Shown here: in pieces, positions 54,934 to 64,000 of the stretch
How the letters are laid out: every line of letters begins with the position of its first letter
Numbering within the stretch: the first letter of the stretch is position 1
Assembly: GCF_004357985.1 (NCBI RefSeq)
Contig: NZ_SMTF01000013.1
Location: 27,752 to 91,751 of the forward strand
Source of the DNA: Luteimonas aestuarii
Lineage (GTDB): Bacteria; Pseudomonadota; Gammaproteobacteria; Xanthomonadales; Xanthomonadaceae
Direction: 5' to 3'
Length of the DNA stretch: 64,000 nt
Notes under the pieces: generated by a model
What the model was told of the DNA's origin: nothing
Database searches by the model: none
The model's input: only the letters and a program-made list of their open reading frames with translations
Position numbers and translations under genes: made by a program

Positions 54934-56853
54934 ATGGCCCTGCACCCCCGCCTCCACGAGATCACCGAACGCATCCGTCGCCGCAGCGCGCCTTCGCGCA
55001 AGGCGTATCTGGACGGCATCGAAGCGATGCGCCAGGCCGGCCCGCTGCGCGACCGCCTGAGCTGCGCCAACCTCGCGCACGGTTTCGCCGCCTGCGGCCC
55101 GACCGACAAGCGCCGCCTGCGCGGCGAGGCCACGCCCAACCTCGGCATCGTCACCGCGTACAACGACATGCTGTCGGCGCACCAGCCCTACGAGGGCTAT
55201 CCGGAAGCCATCCGCGGACACGCGCGCGCACTGGGCGCGACCGCGCAGGTCGCGGGCGGCGTGCCGGCGATGTGCGACGGCGTCACCCAGGGCCGCGCAG
55301 GCATGGAACTGTCGCTGTTCTCCCGCGACATCATCGCGCAGGCCACCGCGATTTCGCTGTCGCACGACATGTTCGACAGCGCGGTGTACCTCGGCATCTG
55401 CGACAAGATCGTGCCGGGCCTGCTGATCGGCGCGCTCGCCTTCGGCCACCTGCCCGCGGTGTTCATCCCCGGCGGACCGATGACGCCCGGCATCCCCAAC
55501 AAGACCAAGGCCGAGGTGCGCGAGCGCTTCGCCGCCGGCGAGGCCACGCGCGAGGAACTGCTGGAGGCAGAAGCCGGCTCCTACCACTCCGCCGGCACCT
55601 GCACCTTCTACGGCACCGCCAACTCCAACCAGGTGCTGCTGGAGGCGATGGGGGTGCAGTTGCCCGGTTCGTCCTTCATCAACCCGGATACGCCGCTGCG
55701 CGAGGCACTGACCCGCGCCGCCACCGAACGCGCGCTGCGCATCACCGCGCTGGGCGCCGACTACCGGCCGCTGGGCCACCTGATCGACGAACGCGCCATC
55801 GTCAATGCCGTGGTCGCGCTGATGGCCACCGGTGGCTCGACCAACCACACCATCCACTGGATCGCCGTCGCCCGCGCCGCGGGTGTCGTGCTGACCTGGG
55901 ACGACATGGACGGGTTGTCGCGGGTCGTCCCGCTGCTCGCACGCATCTACCCCAACGGCGATGCCGACGTGAACCGCTTCCACGCCGCAGGCGGCATCGG
56001 TTACGTGTTCCGCGAACTGATGGATGCCGGGCTGATGCACGACGACCTGCCCACCATCGTGCCCGGCGGCATGCGCGCGTATGCCGACGAGCCGCGGCTC
56101 GCCGAAGGCACGATCGACTACGTACCTTCGGTGGCGCAGAGCGCCGATGACGGCGTGCTGCGTCCCGCCGCTGCACCGTTCGAGGCCCAGGGCGGACTGC
56201 GCCTGCTGCGCGGCAACCTGGGGCGTTCGTTGATCAAGCTGTCGGCGGTCAAGCCGGAGTACCGCAGCATCGAAGCGCCTGCGGTGGTGGTGGACGACCC
56301 GCGCGCGCTCAACAGGCTGCACGCGGCGGGCGCGCTGCCCGAACACTTCGTGGCCGTCGTCCGCTACCAGGGACCCAAGGCCAACGGCATGCCGGAGCTG
56401 CATTCGCTGGCGCCGTTGCTGGGCATGCTGCAGAACCAGGGTCGGCGCGTGGCGCTGGTCACCGATGGCCGGCTGTCCGGCGCTTCGGGCAAGTTCCCCG
56501 CAGCCATCCACCTCACGCCGGAAGCCGCACGGGGCGGCGCGATCGCGCTGCTGCGCGAAGGCGACCTGATGCGCCTGGACGGCGAGGCGGGCACGCTGGA
56601 AGCGCTGGTGGATGCCAGCGAGTGGCAGGCGCGTACCCCGGCCGAAAGCACTGCGCACTGCGCCTATGACATCGGCCGCAACCTGTTCGCATTGAATCGC
56701 CAACTCGCCACCCCCGCGGACCGTGGCGGCCTGTCGATTTCCTGCGGCCCACCGGCACGCGACGGCGGGCCGTGGGATTACGACGCCGAGTACGACCTGG
56801 GCGACGACGCCGCACTGGCCGCCGAAGCCCCACACGAATCCAAGGACGCCTGA
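54934..56853 (+). CDS. edd: Phosphogluconate dehydratase
   Basis: Edd converts 6-phosphogluconate to 2-keto-3-deoxy-6-phosphogluconate. The 639-residue member of the IlvD/Edd family has the iron-sulfur ligands C156 in [10 protein letters not shown] and C223 in [14 protein letters not shown], plus [13 protein letters not shown] and [18 protein letters not shown]. Length is slightly above the usual 600-610. The eda start codon overlaps its stop by one base (TGATG). Confidence 0.97.
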   Translation: MALHPRLHEITERIRRRSAPSRKAYLDGIEAMRQAGPLRDRLSCANLAHGFAACGPTDKRRLRGEATPNLGIVTAYNDMLSAHQPYEGYPEAIRGHARALGATAQVAGGVPAMCDGVTQGRAGMELSLFSRDIIAQATAISLSHDMFDSAVYLGICDKIVPGLLIGALAFGHLPAVFIPGGPMTPGIPNKTKAEVRERFAAGEATREELLEAEAGSYHSAGTCTFYGTANSNQVLLEAMGVQLPGSSFINPDTPLREALTRAATERALRITALGADYRPLGHLIDERAIVNAVVALMATGGSTNHTIHWIAVARAAGVVLTWDDMDGLSRVVPLLARIYPNGDADVNRFHAAGGIGYVFRELMDAGLMHDDLPTIVPGGMRAYADEPRLAEGTIDYVPSVAQSADDGVLRPAAAPFEAQGGLRLLRGNLGRSLIKLSAVKPEYRSIEAPAVVVDDPRALNRLHAAGALPEHFVAVVRYQGPKANGMPELHSLAPLLGMLQNQGRRVALVTDGRLSGASGKFPAAIHLTPEAARGGAIALLREGDLMRLDGEAGTLEALVDASEWQARTPAESTAHCAYDIGRNLFALNRQLATPADRGGLSISCGPPARDGGPWDYDAEYDLGDDAALAAEAPHESKDA

Positions 56854-57515
56854 TGCCGATCGAAAGCCTGCAGGATCGCGCCGAGCAGCTGCTGCTCGAC
56901 GCCGGGATCCTTCCCGTCATCACCGCCGACAGCGTGGACCAGGGCCGTCGCATCGCCGAGGCGTTGCTGGATGGCGGTTTGAAATCGCTGGAGCTCACAC
57001 TGCGCACGCCTGCCGCGCTGGAGACGCTGGCCACGCTGAAGCACGAGCTGCCCGACATCGTCATCGGTGCCGGCACCGTGCTCAACGACCAGCACATCCG
57101 CCAGTCCATCGACGCCGGCGCCGACTTCCTGGTCACGCCCGGCACGCCGACGACGTTGGCCGATGCGCTCGCGCAGGCGCCGATCCCGGTCGTGCCCGGC
57201 GGCGCTACCCCCACCGAGTTCCTGTCGCTGATGGCGCACGGGTTTCGCGTCTGCAAGCTGTTCCCCGCCACCGCCGTGGGCGGACTGGCGATGGTCAAGG
57301 GTCTCGCCGGTCCGCTGGCCGGGCTGAAACTGTGCCCGACCGGCGGGATTGGTGAAGGCGACGCCGCGCAATTCCTGTCGCAGCCCAACGTGCTGTGCAT
57401 CGGCGGCTCGTGGATGGTGCCGAAGGACTGGATCGCAGCGGGCGACTATCGCCGCGTCCGCGACAGCGCCAAGAACGCGGCGAAGCTGATCGCCGAGGTC
57501 CGCGCGCGCGGATAG
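56853..57515 (+). CDS. eda: KDPG/KHG aldolase
   Basis: Eda cleaves KDPG into pyruvate and glyceraldehyde 3-phosphate, ending the pathway. The 220-residue class I aldolase shows E47 in LELTLRTPAALE, IGAGTVLN, the Schiff-base lysine K135 in VCKLFPA and CPTGGI. It closes the operon and faces two minus-strand membrane genes across a 75-bp gap. Confidence 0.97.
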   Translation: MPIESLQDRAEQLLLDAGILPVITADSVDQGRRIAEALLDGGLKSLELTLRTPAALETLATLKHELPDIVIGAGTVLNDQHIRQSIDAGADFLVTPGTPTTLADALAQAPIPVVPGGATPTEFLSLMAHGFRVCKLFPATAVGGLAMVKGLAGPLAGLKLCPTGGIGEGDAAQFLSQPNVLCIGGSWMVPKDWIAAGDYRRVRDSAKNAAKLIAEVRARG

Positions 57516-57527
57516 GCGCTGCGCGGA

Positions 57528-57541
57528 GCATGGCGCCATGC
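57528..57541. terminator. Palindrome between converging genes
   Basis: The perfect 14-bp palindrome GCATGGCGCCATGC lies 13 bp after eda, in the gap where transcription from both sides converges. It lacks a U-run, so a terminator role is only suggested by position. Confidence 0.25.
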
Positions 57542-57590
57542 GTCGCGCCCACCGCCATCGGCAAGCAGGTTGCGCCACCCGAGACCCGCG

Positions 57591-58280
57591 CTAAGGGATG
57601 AGCGCTGCTTGTCGCGTGGTCTCGATGCGGTAGCCATCGCGCCGCCAGTGCAAGGCCTGCAGGCCATACCACGCCACCAGCAGCACGCCCAGCTGCCACT
57701 CCAGCGCGTTTTCCAGCCGATCCTGCACATCGCTGCCGCCGATGGCGGCCAGTGCCGCGACATGCAGCAGGCCCAGCGACAGCATCGCCACGCAGACCGC
57801 CTGCATGCCCATGCGCAATGCGCGCGGCAACGTGCCGCTACGGATCGCCATGCGCAGGAAGACCAGCTGTGCGACATAGCTGCTGCCGAAGAACACGTTC
57901 ACGCCGTAACGCCGCAGGAACCGGTACGCAGCACCCTCGGTGCCGAGGAAGGTCGCATAGACCGCCAGCGCGATTGCCGCCAGGACGCCCAGCACCAGCA
58001 GCATGCGCGCACCCTGCCCCAGGGTACGTGCCCATCTCGCCGACAGCCACCAGTGCAGTCCCACCAGCAATGCGCATGGCAGGACCAGCAGGCGGAACAG
58101 GTGGTTGCCCAGGCCATGTCGTGCAGCGCGGCTGATCGAAGTACAGCCTTCGATGTAGGGCACGCAGGCCGGCACGTGTCCTGCCTGGACCGAGATCACC
58201 AGCGCCAGGTGCGCCGCCACGGTCAGCGTGAGCGCGATCGCCAGCGGCAAGGGCCACAGGGCAACGCCGCGCCGGAACAT
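57591..58280 (-). CDS. Integral membrane protein of unknown function
   Basis: A 229-residue protein with about six hydrophobic helices. I do not recognise the family. After the first helix there is a short outward loop with two cysteines (VPACVPYIEGCTSISR), which could pair in the periplasm; the overall layout recalls Frag1/DRAM-type proteins but this is a weak impression. Its start codon overlaps the stop of the MAPEG gene by one base, so the two are co-translated. Confidence 0.7.
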   Translation of the reverse strand: MFRRGVALWPLPLAIALTLTVAAHLALVISVQAGHVPACVPYIEGCTSISRAARHGLGNHLFRLLVLPCALLVGLHWWLSARWARTLGQGARMLLVLGVLAAIALAVYATFLGTEGAAYRFLRRYGVNVFFGSSYVAQLVFLRMAIRSGTLPRALRMGMQAVCVAMLSLGLLHVAALAAIGGSDVQDRLENALEWQLGVLLVAWYGLQALHWRRDGYRIETTRQAALIP

Positions 58281-58834
58281 CAGGCCAGCACCGATGCGGC
58301 CATGCGCAGGACGACCACAACCAGGACGGCGAGCAGCAACAACGCGCCCGGCAGCAAGGTCAAGGCCATGCCGAAGGCACGCCCACCGGCGCCCGAGGGG
58401 TACCCCCGGTAGAACAACACGCGTCCCACGCAAAACAACACCGCCGCGACCGGCAGCAAGGCCAGCCACGCGCCATCGACCACGGCCGCGAATGCCAGGA
58501 ATGCGCCGCAGGCCAGAACCGATTGTTCCAGGGTGTTCTGCAGGAACGCGACCTTGGTGGCCAACACGGGGCTCGGCGGGCCGGCGGCGGCTCCGGCGAT
58601 GTCGTCGCGCGAGCGTCGGCGTCCCGTCGACACCATGCCGATCGCCACCAGCAAGCACGACAGCACGAATGCCGCAGCCTGGGCCGCGAAAGCAAGGCGA
58701 TTCGCCACGTCGCCGGGAAACACGAACGCACGTGGCAGCAGGAGATGGCCTGCGGCGAAACACACCAGCACCACGACCAGCGCAAGCGAAGTGCGGGTGC
58801 GGATCAGGTGTTCTTCGCGCGCCATGTCCACCAT
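58280..58834 (-). CDS. MAPEG-family membrane protein
   Basis: A 184-residue protein with four to five helices. The C-terminal half has the MAPEG-like pattern NTLEQSVLACGAFLAF followed by VGRVLFYRGYPSGAGGRAFG. Eukaryotic members are glutathione-dependent detoxifying or leukotriene enzymes; bacterial relatives are mostly uncharacterised. A second ATG three codons later (58825) is equally possible. It is paired with the downstream membrane gene. Confidence 0.75.
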   Translation of the reverse strand: MVDMAREEHLIRTRTSLALVVVLVCFAAGHLLLPRAFVFPGDVANRLAFAAQAAAFVLSCLLVAIGMVSTGRRRSRDDIAGAAAGPPSPVLATKVAFLQNTLEQSVLACGAFLAFAAVVDGAWLALLPVAAVLFCVGRVLFYRGYPSGAGGRAFGMALTLLPGALLLLAVLVVVVLRMAASVLA

Positions 58835-58901
58835 GCACCGAGCTTAGGTGGCGGCGACGCCCGCTGCAAACGGCCGTCGCCTTGCGCGGCATCCCGCAGC
58901 G

Positions 58902-61900
58902 TTACGGCGCCGCGATCTCCACGCTGGCCGGCAGCGATGTGATGCGCAGTTCGTTCCCGTCCCATTGCGCCGGCTGGCCGTTGATGGTGGTCGCGCCCGG
59001 TACACCTTCGTACGGCCATGGCAAGACCAGTCCGCCATCGGGCAGGCGCAGGCCTTCGCCCGCTTCCAGCCGCAGCGTTCCACCGTCGCGACGCAGCGAG
59101 AAGCGCAGGTCGCCCTGCGGCGTGCGCATGCCTTCGATCGAAACGCCCGTGCCGTCCAGCCACGCCGGCGGCAGGCCGGCGGCCAGCACGATGCTGTCGT
59201 CGCTCTCGCGCGGATACGCGAACATCTCCAGCGCCGAGCGCATGAAATCCGAGGCCACCCACGCATGCGGCAGGTCGCCGAGGAAGAACGGCGTGCGCGG
59301 CGTGCTCGACACCACCTCGCCCCACTGGTTCCAGCCATGCGGCGCGCGGTGGTCGAAGAACCAGTCGAACACTTCCTCCGCTCGGCCACGCCAGCCCAGC
59401 CGCACCATCGCCGCCACGTTGCGCCATTCGTAAGGCGTGTAGTCCTTCCACGGCGTGATGCCGTCGCGACGCTCGACGAACTCGCGCCAGTAGCGTTCGA
59501 ACGTGCCGCGCAGCAGGTCCTGCGGCAGCCAGTCCTGTTCGCCGCCGGGCGCCAGCGCGATCGTGGTCGAGGTCGGGTCGAAATCGCCCAGTTCGGCCGC
59601 ACCGGGCAGGAAGTCGATGCCGTGCAGGCGCGTGGCCGCCAGCAGCGACGCCATCAGGTCGTCGCGGAACTGGTCGCGTCCGGCAACCAGGCGCGGCAGC
59701 TCGTCGGTCCTGCCCAGTGCCTCGGCCACGGTCACCGCATCCTTGTAGCCGCGCAGCGCCCAGAAATTGTCCCAGTACGAGTGCATCGGCTTGGCCGAAT
59801 AACCCTCGTGGCTGATCGACGCCGGCATCATTCCGTAAAAGGCCTCGTTGACGCGGCGGTTCGCCGCGGTCCGCTCGCTGGCGCGCAACACCTCCATGTA
59901 CTCGAACGCACCCAGCACGTGCGGCCACATCCTTTCGAGGAAGTCGGTGTCGCCGGTGTAGCGCCAGTACTCGGCGATGTTGTAGATCAGCTCGCCATGG
60001 CTGTCGTTCTCCGGTACCGGGTCGCTGCCGCGGTCGTCCACGCAGCACGGCACCATGCCGTTGTCGAACTGGTACGGCGCATACCACTCGACGTATTCTT
60101 TCACCACATCCTCGCGGCCCATCCGCAGCAGGCCTTCCGAGATCATCGCGCCATCACGGATCCAGCTGCGGGCATACGACCGCGTGCCCGGCTGCAGGCG
60201 CGGCCCGATCCGCGAGATCAGCATGTGGGCCAGCGCGGTGCGCAACGCGTCGGCGACCGGCTGCGCCTGTTCCGGCACGGTGATGCCCACTTTGCCGAGC
60301 TTGTCGCGCCACTCCGCCGCCACGCCGTTCTGCAGCACGTCGGCATCCCACCAGCGCCGCGCCAGCCCGGCGTTGCCGGTCATCGGGATCATCACCTGGA
60401 TCTCGCGCGTCTCCCAGCCACGCAGGCGCAGGTTGTACAGCGAGGCACCGGAGGCCAGGCCGGTCTCGTCCTGCACCCGCGCCACCGTGGGGAAGCGACC
60501 CGAAGCGAGATGCGTGGACGCCATGCCGGCGTCGAACGGCGACGCGAAGACCGCATCGGGCACCTGCTTGGCGAATACGCGCGGCACGCCGGCCACCGTG
60601 GCGATGGCGCCGTCGATCGACAGCGACTCGATGCGGCTCACCCCACCCGGCGTATTGAGGAACTGCGCCGGCGGATTGACTTGGAACGGCTGCACCGCCA
60701 GCGCCAGCGTGTAGTCGCGCGTGCGCCGGCCGGGATTGGTCAACCGATAGCGGACCACCAGCTGCGACGACTGCGGCGTGCCGTGCGCGAACGCGGTGAT
60801 CTTCAGGTCGAGGTCATCGCGCGTCCATTGCACGGTCGGGATCGGCAGGTAGCCGTCCTGCAGCGACTGCGTGACCTCGACGTCATGCCAGGTGGCCAGC
60901 TTGCCGTCGACGCGCAGGAACGGCTCGATGCTGAAGCCGCCCTTCGCCACTTCCACCGCCCCGTCCTCGCCGATCAGCCCCTGCTGGATGCCGCCATCCA
61001 GGCCCAGGATCGTCCAGTACGGCTGCTCGCCACTGAACCCGCGTGGATACAGGCCGCGCGGCGACTCGGCCGCGATCGCCTTGATCACTTCGTTCGGATG
61101 CGACGAGAACGCCAGCGGCTGCACTTCGAACCGGTGCAATGCGTAGCCGGCAGCAGTGCCTTCCTGCAGGTCGAGCGCGATGTAGCGCGCTTCCGATTCC
61201 GGCAGCGCGATCCAGTCGCTGCCGCCATTGCCCTGCGCGACACGTCGCACGCTGCGCCAGTGTTCGCCGTCTTCGGACAGCGATACGCCGTAGTGCGACG
61301 CATGCCGCCCCTCGCCCCAGCCCAGGCGCAGGCCGCCGAACTCGCGCACGCGCCCCAGGTCGAAGACCAGGCGCTGCGGTCCGGCGGGCGCTTCCCAGGC
61401 GCTGTCGGCATTGCCATCGACGGACGCCATCGCGTCGAAGGCAGGCACGGTCGACATCGCCGCCACCGGCACCAGCGGCGAGCCGTCGTCCACCGGCAGC
61501 GGCTCGAACACCAGCTGGTCGAAGCAGACCGATCCCTTGCCACCGACGTTGTTGTAGATCGTGTATTCCAGCTTCGCGCTTTCGCGCAGCACGTCGTCCG
61601 CGCCTGGCCCCCAGGCCTTGTCGATGTGGCGCTTGCGGTAGGCCACTTCGGTCCAGTCCTTCGGATAGTCGTACTTCGGCCGGTTGACCCACCACACGTT
61701 GTCGCCGCTGGCATCGACCAGCTTGAACTGCAGGTCGTTGTCCGGCGAATCGCCACGCAACTGGAAGGTGAAGCGGTAATTCTCCGGATAGGTCATCGGC
61801 AGGTCGCGCTGGATGCCGACATAGCCGGACACACCGTTGAAGTCGTAGTCCAGGCACAGCGCCCTGCCCTCGACGCCCGCCACGCTGCGGATGCTGCCGC

Positions 61901-62039
61901 TGACCTGGTTGGAGGTGACGACGCGCCATTGGCTGGCATCCTCGAATCCGTCGAGCAGCCTTGCATCGTCCTGCGCCTGCACCTGCGCCGCCGACATCGC
62001 CAGCAACGCAACGATCACACGGGTGGTCTTCACGATCAT
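58902..62039 (-). CDS. Secreted multidomain (alpha/alpha)6 glycosidase-like protein with carbohydrate-binding domains
   Basis: A 1045-residue exported protein: signal peptide to about A22 (ALLAMSAAQVQA), a CBM11/CIA30-like jelly roll at about 27-160 (DGFEDASQWRV, YRFTFQLRGDSPDNDLQF), an F5/8-type discoidin domain at about 185-315, a beta-rich linker domain, and an (alpha/alpha)6 barrel from about 590 with RSWIRDG at 624-630 and CCVDDRGSDPVPENDSHGEL. This combination is found in uncharacterised proteins of sugar-utilisation loci. Its start overlaps the upstream permease stop by one base, so it is the last gene of the transporter operon. Confidence 0.8.
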   Translation of the reverse strand: MIVKTTRVIVALLAMSAAQVQAQDDARLLDGFEDASQWRVVTSNQVSGSIRSVAGVEGRALCLDYDFNGVSGYVGIQRDLPMTYPENYRFTFQLRGDSPDNDLQFKLVDASGDNVWWVNRPKYDYPKDWTEVAYRKRHIDKAWGPGADDVLRESAKLEYTIYNNVGGKGSVCFDQLVFEPLPVDDGSPLVPVAAMSTVPAFDAMASVDGNADSAWEAPAGPQRLVFDLGRVREFGGLRLGWGEGRHASHYGVSLSEDGEHWRSVRRVAQGNGGSDWIALPESEARYIALDLQEGTAAGYALHRFEVQPLAFSSHPNEVIKAIAAESPRGLYPRGFSGEQPYWTILGLDGGIQQGLIGEDGAVEVAKGGFSIEPFLRVDGKLATWHDVEVTQSLQDGYLPIPTVQWTRDDLDLKITAFAHGTPQSSQLVVRYRLTNPGRRTRDYTLALAVQPFQVNPPAQFLNTPGGVSRIESLSIDGAIATVAGVPRVFAKQVPDAVFASPFDAGMASTHLASGRFPTVARVQDETGLASGASLYNLRLRGWETREIQVMIPMTGNAGLARRWWDADVLQNGVAAEWRDKLGKVGITVPEQAQPVADALRTALAHMLISRIGPRLQPGTRSYARSWIRDGAMISEGLLRMGREDVVKEYVEWYAPYQFDNGMVPCCVDDRGSDPVPENDSHGELIYNIAEYWRYTGDTDFLERMWPHVLGAFEYMEVLRASERTAANRRVNEAFYGMMPASISHEGYSAKPMHSYWDNFWALRGYKDAVTVAEALGRTDELPRLVAGRDQFRDDLMASLLAATRLHGIDFLPGAAELGDFDPTSTTIALAPGGEQDWLPQDLLRGTFERYWREFVERRDGITPWKDYTPYEWRNVAAMVRLGWRGRAEEVFDWFFDHRAPHGWNQWGEVVSSTPRTPFFLGDLPHAWVASDFMRSALEMFAYPRESDDSIVLAAGLPPAWLDGTGVSIEGMRTPQGDLRFSLRRDGGTLRLEAGEGLRLPDGGLVLPWPYEGVPGATTINGQPAQWDGNELRITSLPASVEIAAP

Positions 62040-62887
62040 CAGCCCTTGATACTCCCTAGCAGCAAACCCTGGATGTAGTAGCGCTGCAGCAGCAGGAACA
62101 GCAGCAGCACCGGCACCACCGTCACCACGGCGCCGGCCATCATCATCTCGACTTCCATGATGTGCTCGCGCGACAGCGCCGCAAGCGCGACCGGCAGCGT
62201 GTAGTGCTCCTGGTCGGTGAGCACGATCAACGGCCACATGAAGTCGTTCCACGCGGCCATGAAGGTGAAGATGGCCAGCGTGACCAGCACCGGCTTGAGC
62301 ATCGGCAGCACGATCTGGAAGAAGATCCGCAGCTCGCCTGCACCGTCGATGCGCGCGGCTTCCAGCAGTTCGTCCGGGATGCTGCGCGCGTACTGCCGCA
62401 CCAGGAAGATGCCGAACACGGTCGCCAGCGCCGGCACGATCACGCCTGCGTAGGTATTCACCAGCCCCAGCTGTTTCATCAGCAGGAACAGCGGCAGCAT
62501 CGCCACTTGCGCCGGGATGACCAGCGCCGCCAGCAGCAGTTGGAAGGTGCGGTCGCGACCCACGAAACGCAGCTTGGCGAAGGCGTAGCCCGCCATCGCG
62601 TTGACCAGCAGCGACAGCACGGTGATGGTGCCGGCCACGAACAGGCTGTTGACGAAGTTGCGCGCCGCATCGGTGCGCGCGAACAGGGTGCGGTAGTTGT
62701 CCAGCGTCACCTCGCCCGGCAACAGCGGCGGCGGGAAACGGCTGGCTTCGCCCATCGGCATGAACGACACCGACAGCATCCACAGCAGCGGCGCCAGGCT
62801 CAACAGCGCAAGCACCGCCAGCGCACCATTGACCAGCCAGGCATGGCTGCGCGACTCGCCGACGTCCCGTTCGGTCGCCACGCTCAT
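62039..62887 (-). CDS. Sugar ABC transporter permease, MalG type
   Basis: A 282-residue inner-membrane permease of the CUT1 class with six helices. The cytoplasmic coupling motif EAARIDGAGELRIFFQIVLP contacts the ATPase. N-terminal VNGALAVLALLSLAPLLWML begins the first helix. Overlaps link it to the MalF-type gene upstream (ATGA) and the glycosidase-like gene downstream. The ATPase is not adjacent; the UgpC-type subunit near 50 kb is a candidate. Confidence 0.93.
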   Translation of the reverse strand: MSVATERDVGESRSHAWLVNGALAVLALLSLAPLLWMLSVSFMPMGEASRFPPPLLPGEVTLDNYRTLFARTDAARNFVNSLFVAGTITVLSLLVNAMAGYAFAKLRFVGRDRTFQLLLAALVIPAQVAMLPLFLLMKQLGLVNTYAGVIVPALATVFGIFLVRQYARSIPDELLEAARIDGAGELRIFFQIVLPMLKPVLVTLAIFTFMAAWNDFMWPLIVLTDQEHYTLPVALAALSREHIMEVEMMMAGAVVTVVPVLLLFLLLQRYYIQGLLLGSIKG

Positions 62888-63762
62888 ACCAGCGCCCGCC
62901 TGCGGCCGAACCGCACCAGGACCGCCGTCACCGACAGGATGATCAGGAACAGCAGGAACGCCACCGCCGAGGCGCGGCCGAGGTTCCACCACTTGAAGCC
63001 TTCCTCGAACATGTAATACAGCACGCTGACCGTGCTCTGCAGCGGATCGCCACGGGTCATCACGTAGGGCTCGGCGAACAGCTGGAAATAGCCGGAGATG
63101 GTGATCACGCCCACCACCAGCAGCACCGGGCCGAGCATGGGCAAGGTGATGTGCAGGAACTGCCGCCACTTCGAGGCGCCGTCGATGCGCGCGGCCTCGT
63201 ACAGGTCCTGCGGGATCGCCTGCAGGCCGGCCAGCAGGATCACCATGTTGTAGCCGAAGTTCTTCCAGGCCGCGAACAGCATGATGGTCGGCATCGCCCA
63301 GCGTGGATCGCCCAGCCAGTCGACCGGATCGATGCCGACGTGGCCCAGCCCCCAGTTCACCAGCCCGTAGCTGGTATGGAACAGGTAGCGCCAGATCACC
63401 GCCACCGCGACGACGGTCGTCACCACCGGCGCGAACAGCGCGGTGCGGAACAGCGGCTTGAAGCGCGCCACCTTCGCGTGCAGCAGCAGCGCCGCACCCA
63501 GCGACAGCGCGATCGACAGCGGCACGCCGACCACCACGAAATAGGTGGTGTTGCCGAGGGCCTTCCAGAACATCGGCGTCTGCAACAGCTCGATGTAGTT
63601 GCCCAGCGCGACGAAACGCAGGTGGCGGCTGTCGGCGAGTGCGTACAGGTCGAAGTCGGTCAGGCTGAGCAGCAGCGCGGCGAGCACCGGCAAGCCGAAG
63701 AACACCAGCAGCACGACCAGCGCCGGCGCGGCGAAGACCCACCCGGCGAGACTAGCGCGCAT
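62884..63762 (-). CDS. Sugar ABC transporter permease, MalF type
   Basis: A 292-residue CUT1 permease with six helices and the EAA-loop YEAARIDGASKWRQF. The start MRASLAGWVFAAPALVV is the usual beginning; the open frame continues upstream only because it reads through the repeats at the right edge. A binding-protein gene would be expected upstream, beyond the window. Confidence 0.92.
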   Translation of the reverse strand: MRASLAGWVFAAPALVVLLVFFGLPVLAALLLSLTDFDLYALADSRHLRFVALGNYIELLQTPMFWKALGNTTYFVVVGVPLSIALSLGAALLLHAKVARFKPLFRTALFAPVVTTVVAVAVIWRYLFHTSYGLVNWGLGHVGIDPVDWLGDPRWAMPTIMLFAAWKNFGYNMVILLAGLQAIPQDLYEAARIDGASKWRQFLHITLPMLGPVLLVVGVITISGYFQLFAEPYVMTRGDPLQSTVSVLYYMFEEGFKWWNLGRASAVAFLLFLIILSVTAVLVRFGRRRALV

Positions 63763-63791
63763 GCCTGTGCCCCCCGTCGGCACGATCTTCT

Positions 63792-63859
63792 CCTTCCCCC
63801 GCCAGCGGGCGAGGGTCGGGATGGGGGTACGTTCCGACGCGACGACAACCATCTCGCCC
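63792..63859. repeat. 68-bp direct repeat, copy 1
   Basis: This copy runs from CCTTCCCCCGCC to the shared end CGACGACAACCATCTCGCCC. It has a small CCCTC/GAGGG-type fold and is separated by 73 bp from the second copy. It lies 30 bp upstream of the MalF-type gene, within its presumed leader. Confidence 0.8.
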
Positions 63860-63932
63860 GCCTCGCCCCCACCCCAGCCCTCCCCCGCACGCGGGGGAGG
63901 GAGTCGCCATGTGCGCCTCGCGCGCTTCTGCC

Positions 63933-64000
63933 CCTTCCCCCGCCTGCGGGGGAAGGTCGGGATGCGGGTACGTTCCGACGCGACGACAACCATCTCGCCC
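63933..64000. repeat. 68-bp direct repeat, copy 2 (at the window edge)
   Basis: The second copy repeats the first in the same orientation with a period of 141 bp; the last 35 bases are identical and the first half differs by several bases. It opens with a perfect CTTCCCCCGC/GCGGGGGAAG hairpin. The array may continue past the window. Confidence 0.8.

Overview
This window is chromosomal DNA from a high-GC gammaproteobacterium of the Lysobacteraceae (Xanthomonadaceae): a Lysobacter, Luteimonas, Stenotrophomonas or Xanthomonas relative. The evidence is the smc-zipA-ligA gene order, the sucA-sucB-lpd block, a GyrA with glutamine at position 83, a complete Entner-Doudoroff operon, and families of hairpin-rich intergenic repeats that I recall from this group. 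Nothing indicates a plasmid, prophage, insertion sequence or CRISPR array, and I saw no rRNA or tRNA gene. Assignments rest on reading the translated proteins and the DNA; no database search was run.

Left part (1-16.6 kb). A partial fumC (minus) diverges from a tightly packed plus-strand group: purB, a VOC protein, a subclass B3 metallo-beta-lactamase, a RoxA-type ribosomal oxygenase and a GNAT fusion protein. The 2-oxoglutarate dehydrogenase genes sucA, sucB and lpdA follow, then a LOG-family protein, an AcuI/YhdH-like reductase and a PilH-like regulator. An hsp20-cbpA heat-shock pair (minus) faces a peroxiredoxin gene.

Middle part (16.6-45.7 kb, mostly minus). A possible six-gene operon encodes a HlyD-like adaptor, a MacB-type ATPase, a large duplicated FtsX-type permease, a sigma-54 response regulator, its histidine kinase, and penicillin-binding protein 1C. 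Its upstream region holds a 15-bp inverted repeat, an IHF-like site and a near-consensus -24/-12 promoter. The lipoprotein alpha-2-macroglobulin gene, usually next to pbpC, lies on the other side of this region, so the module looks inserted between the two envelope partners. Then come two CPBP proteases, gyrA, mtnA, a DUF3011 protein, epmA, ligA, zipA and smc.

Right part (45.8-64 kb) is carbohydrate metabolism. It has an overlapping trehalose operon (otsB, a GH15 enzyme, otsA), a sugar ABC ATPase behind a LacI-type operator, and the operon zwf-glk-pgl-edd-eda. Two small membrane proteins follow, then a secreted 1045-residue glycosidase-like protein encoded downstream of two sugar ABC permeases. 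The layout suggests uptake of an oligosaccharide, its hydrolysis, phosphorylation by glucokinase and Entner-Doudoroff breakdown. The solute-binding protein is not in the window and may lie just past the right edge, which ends in a 68-bp direct repeat.
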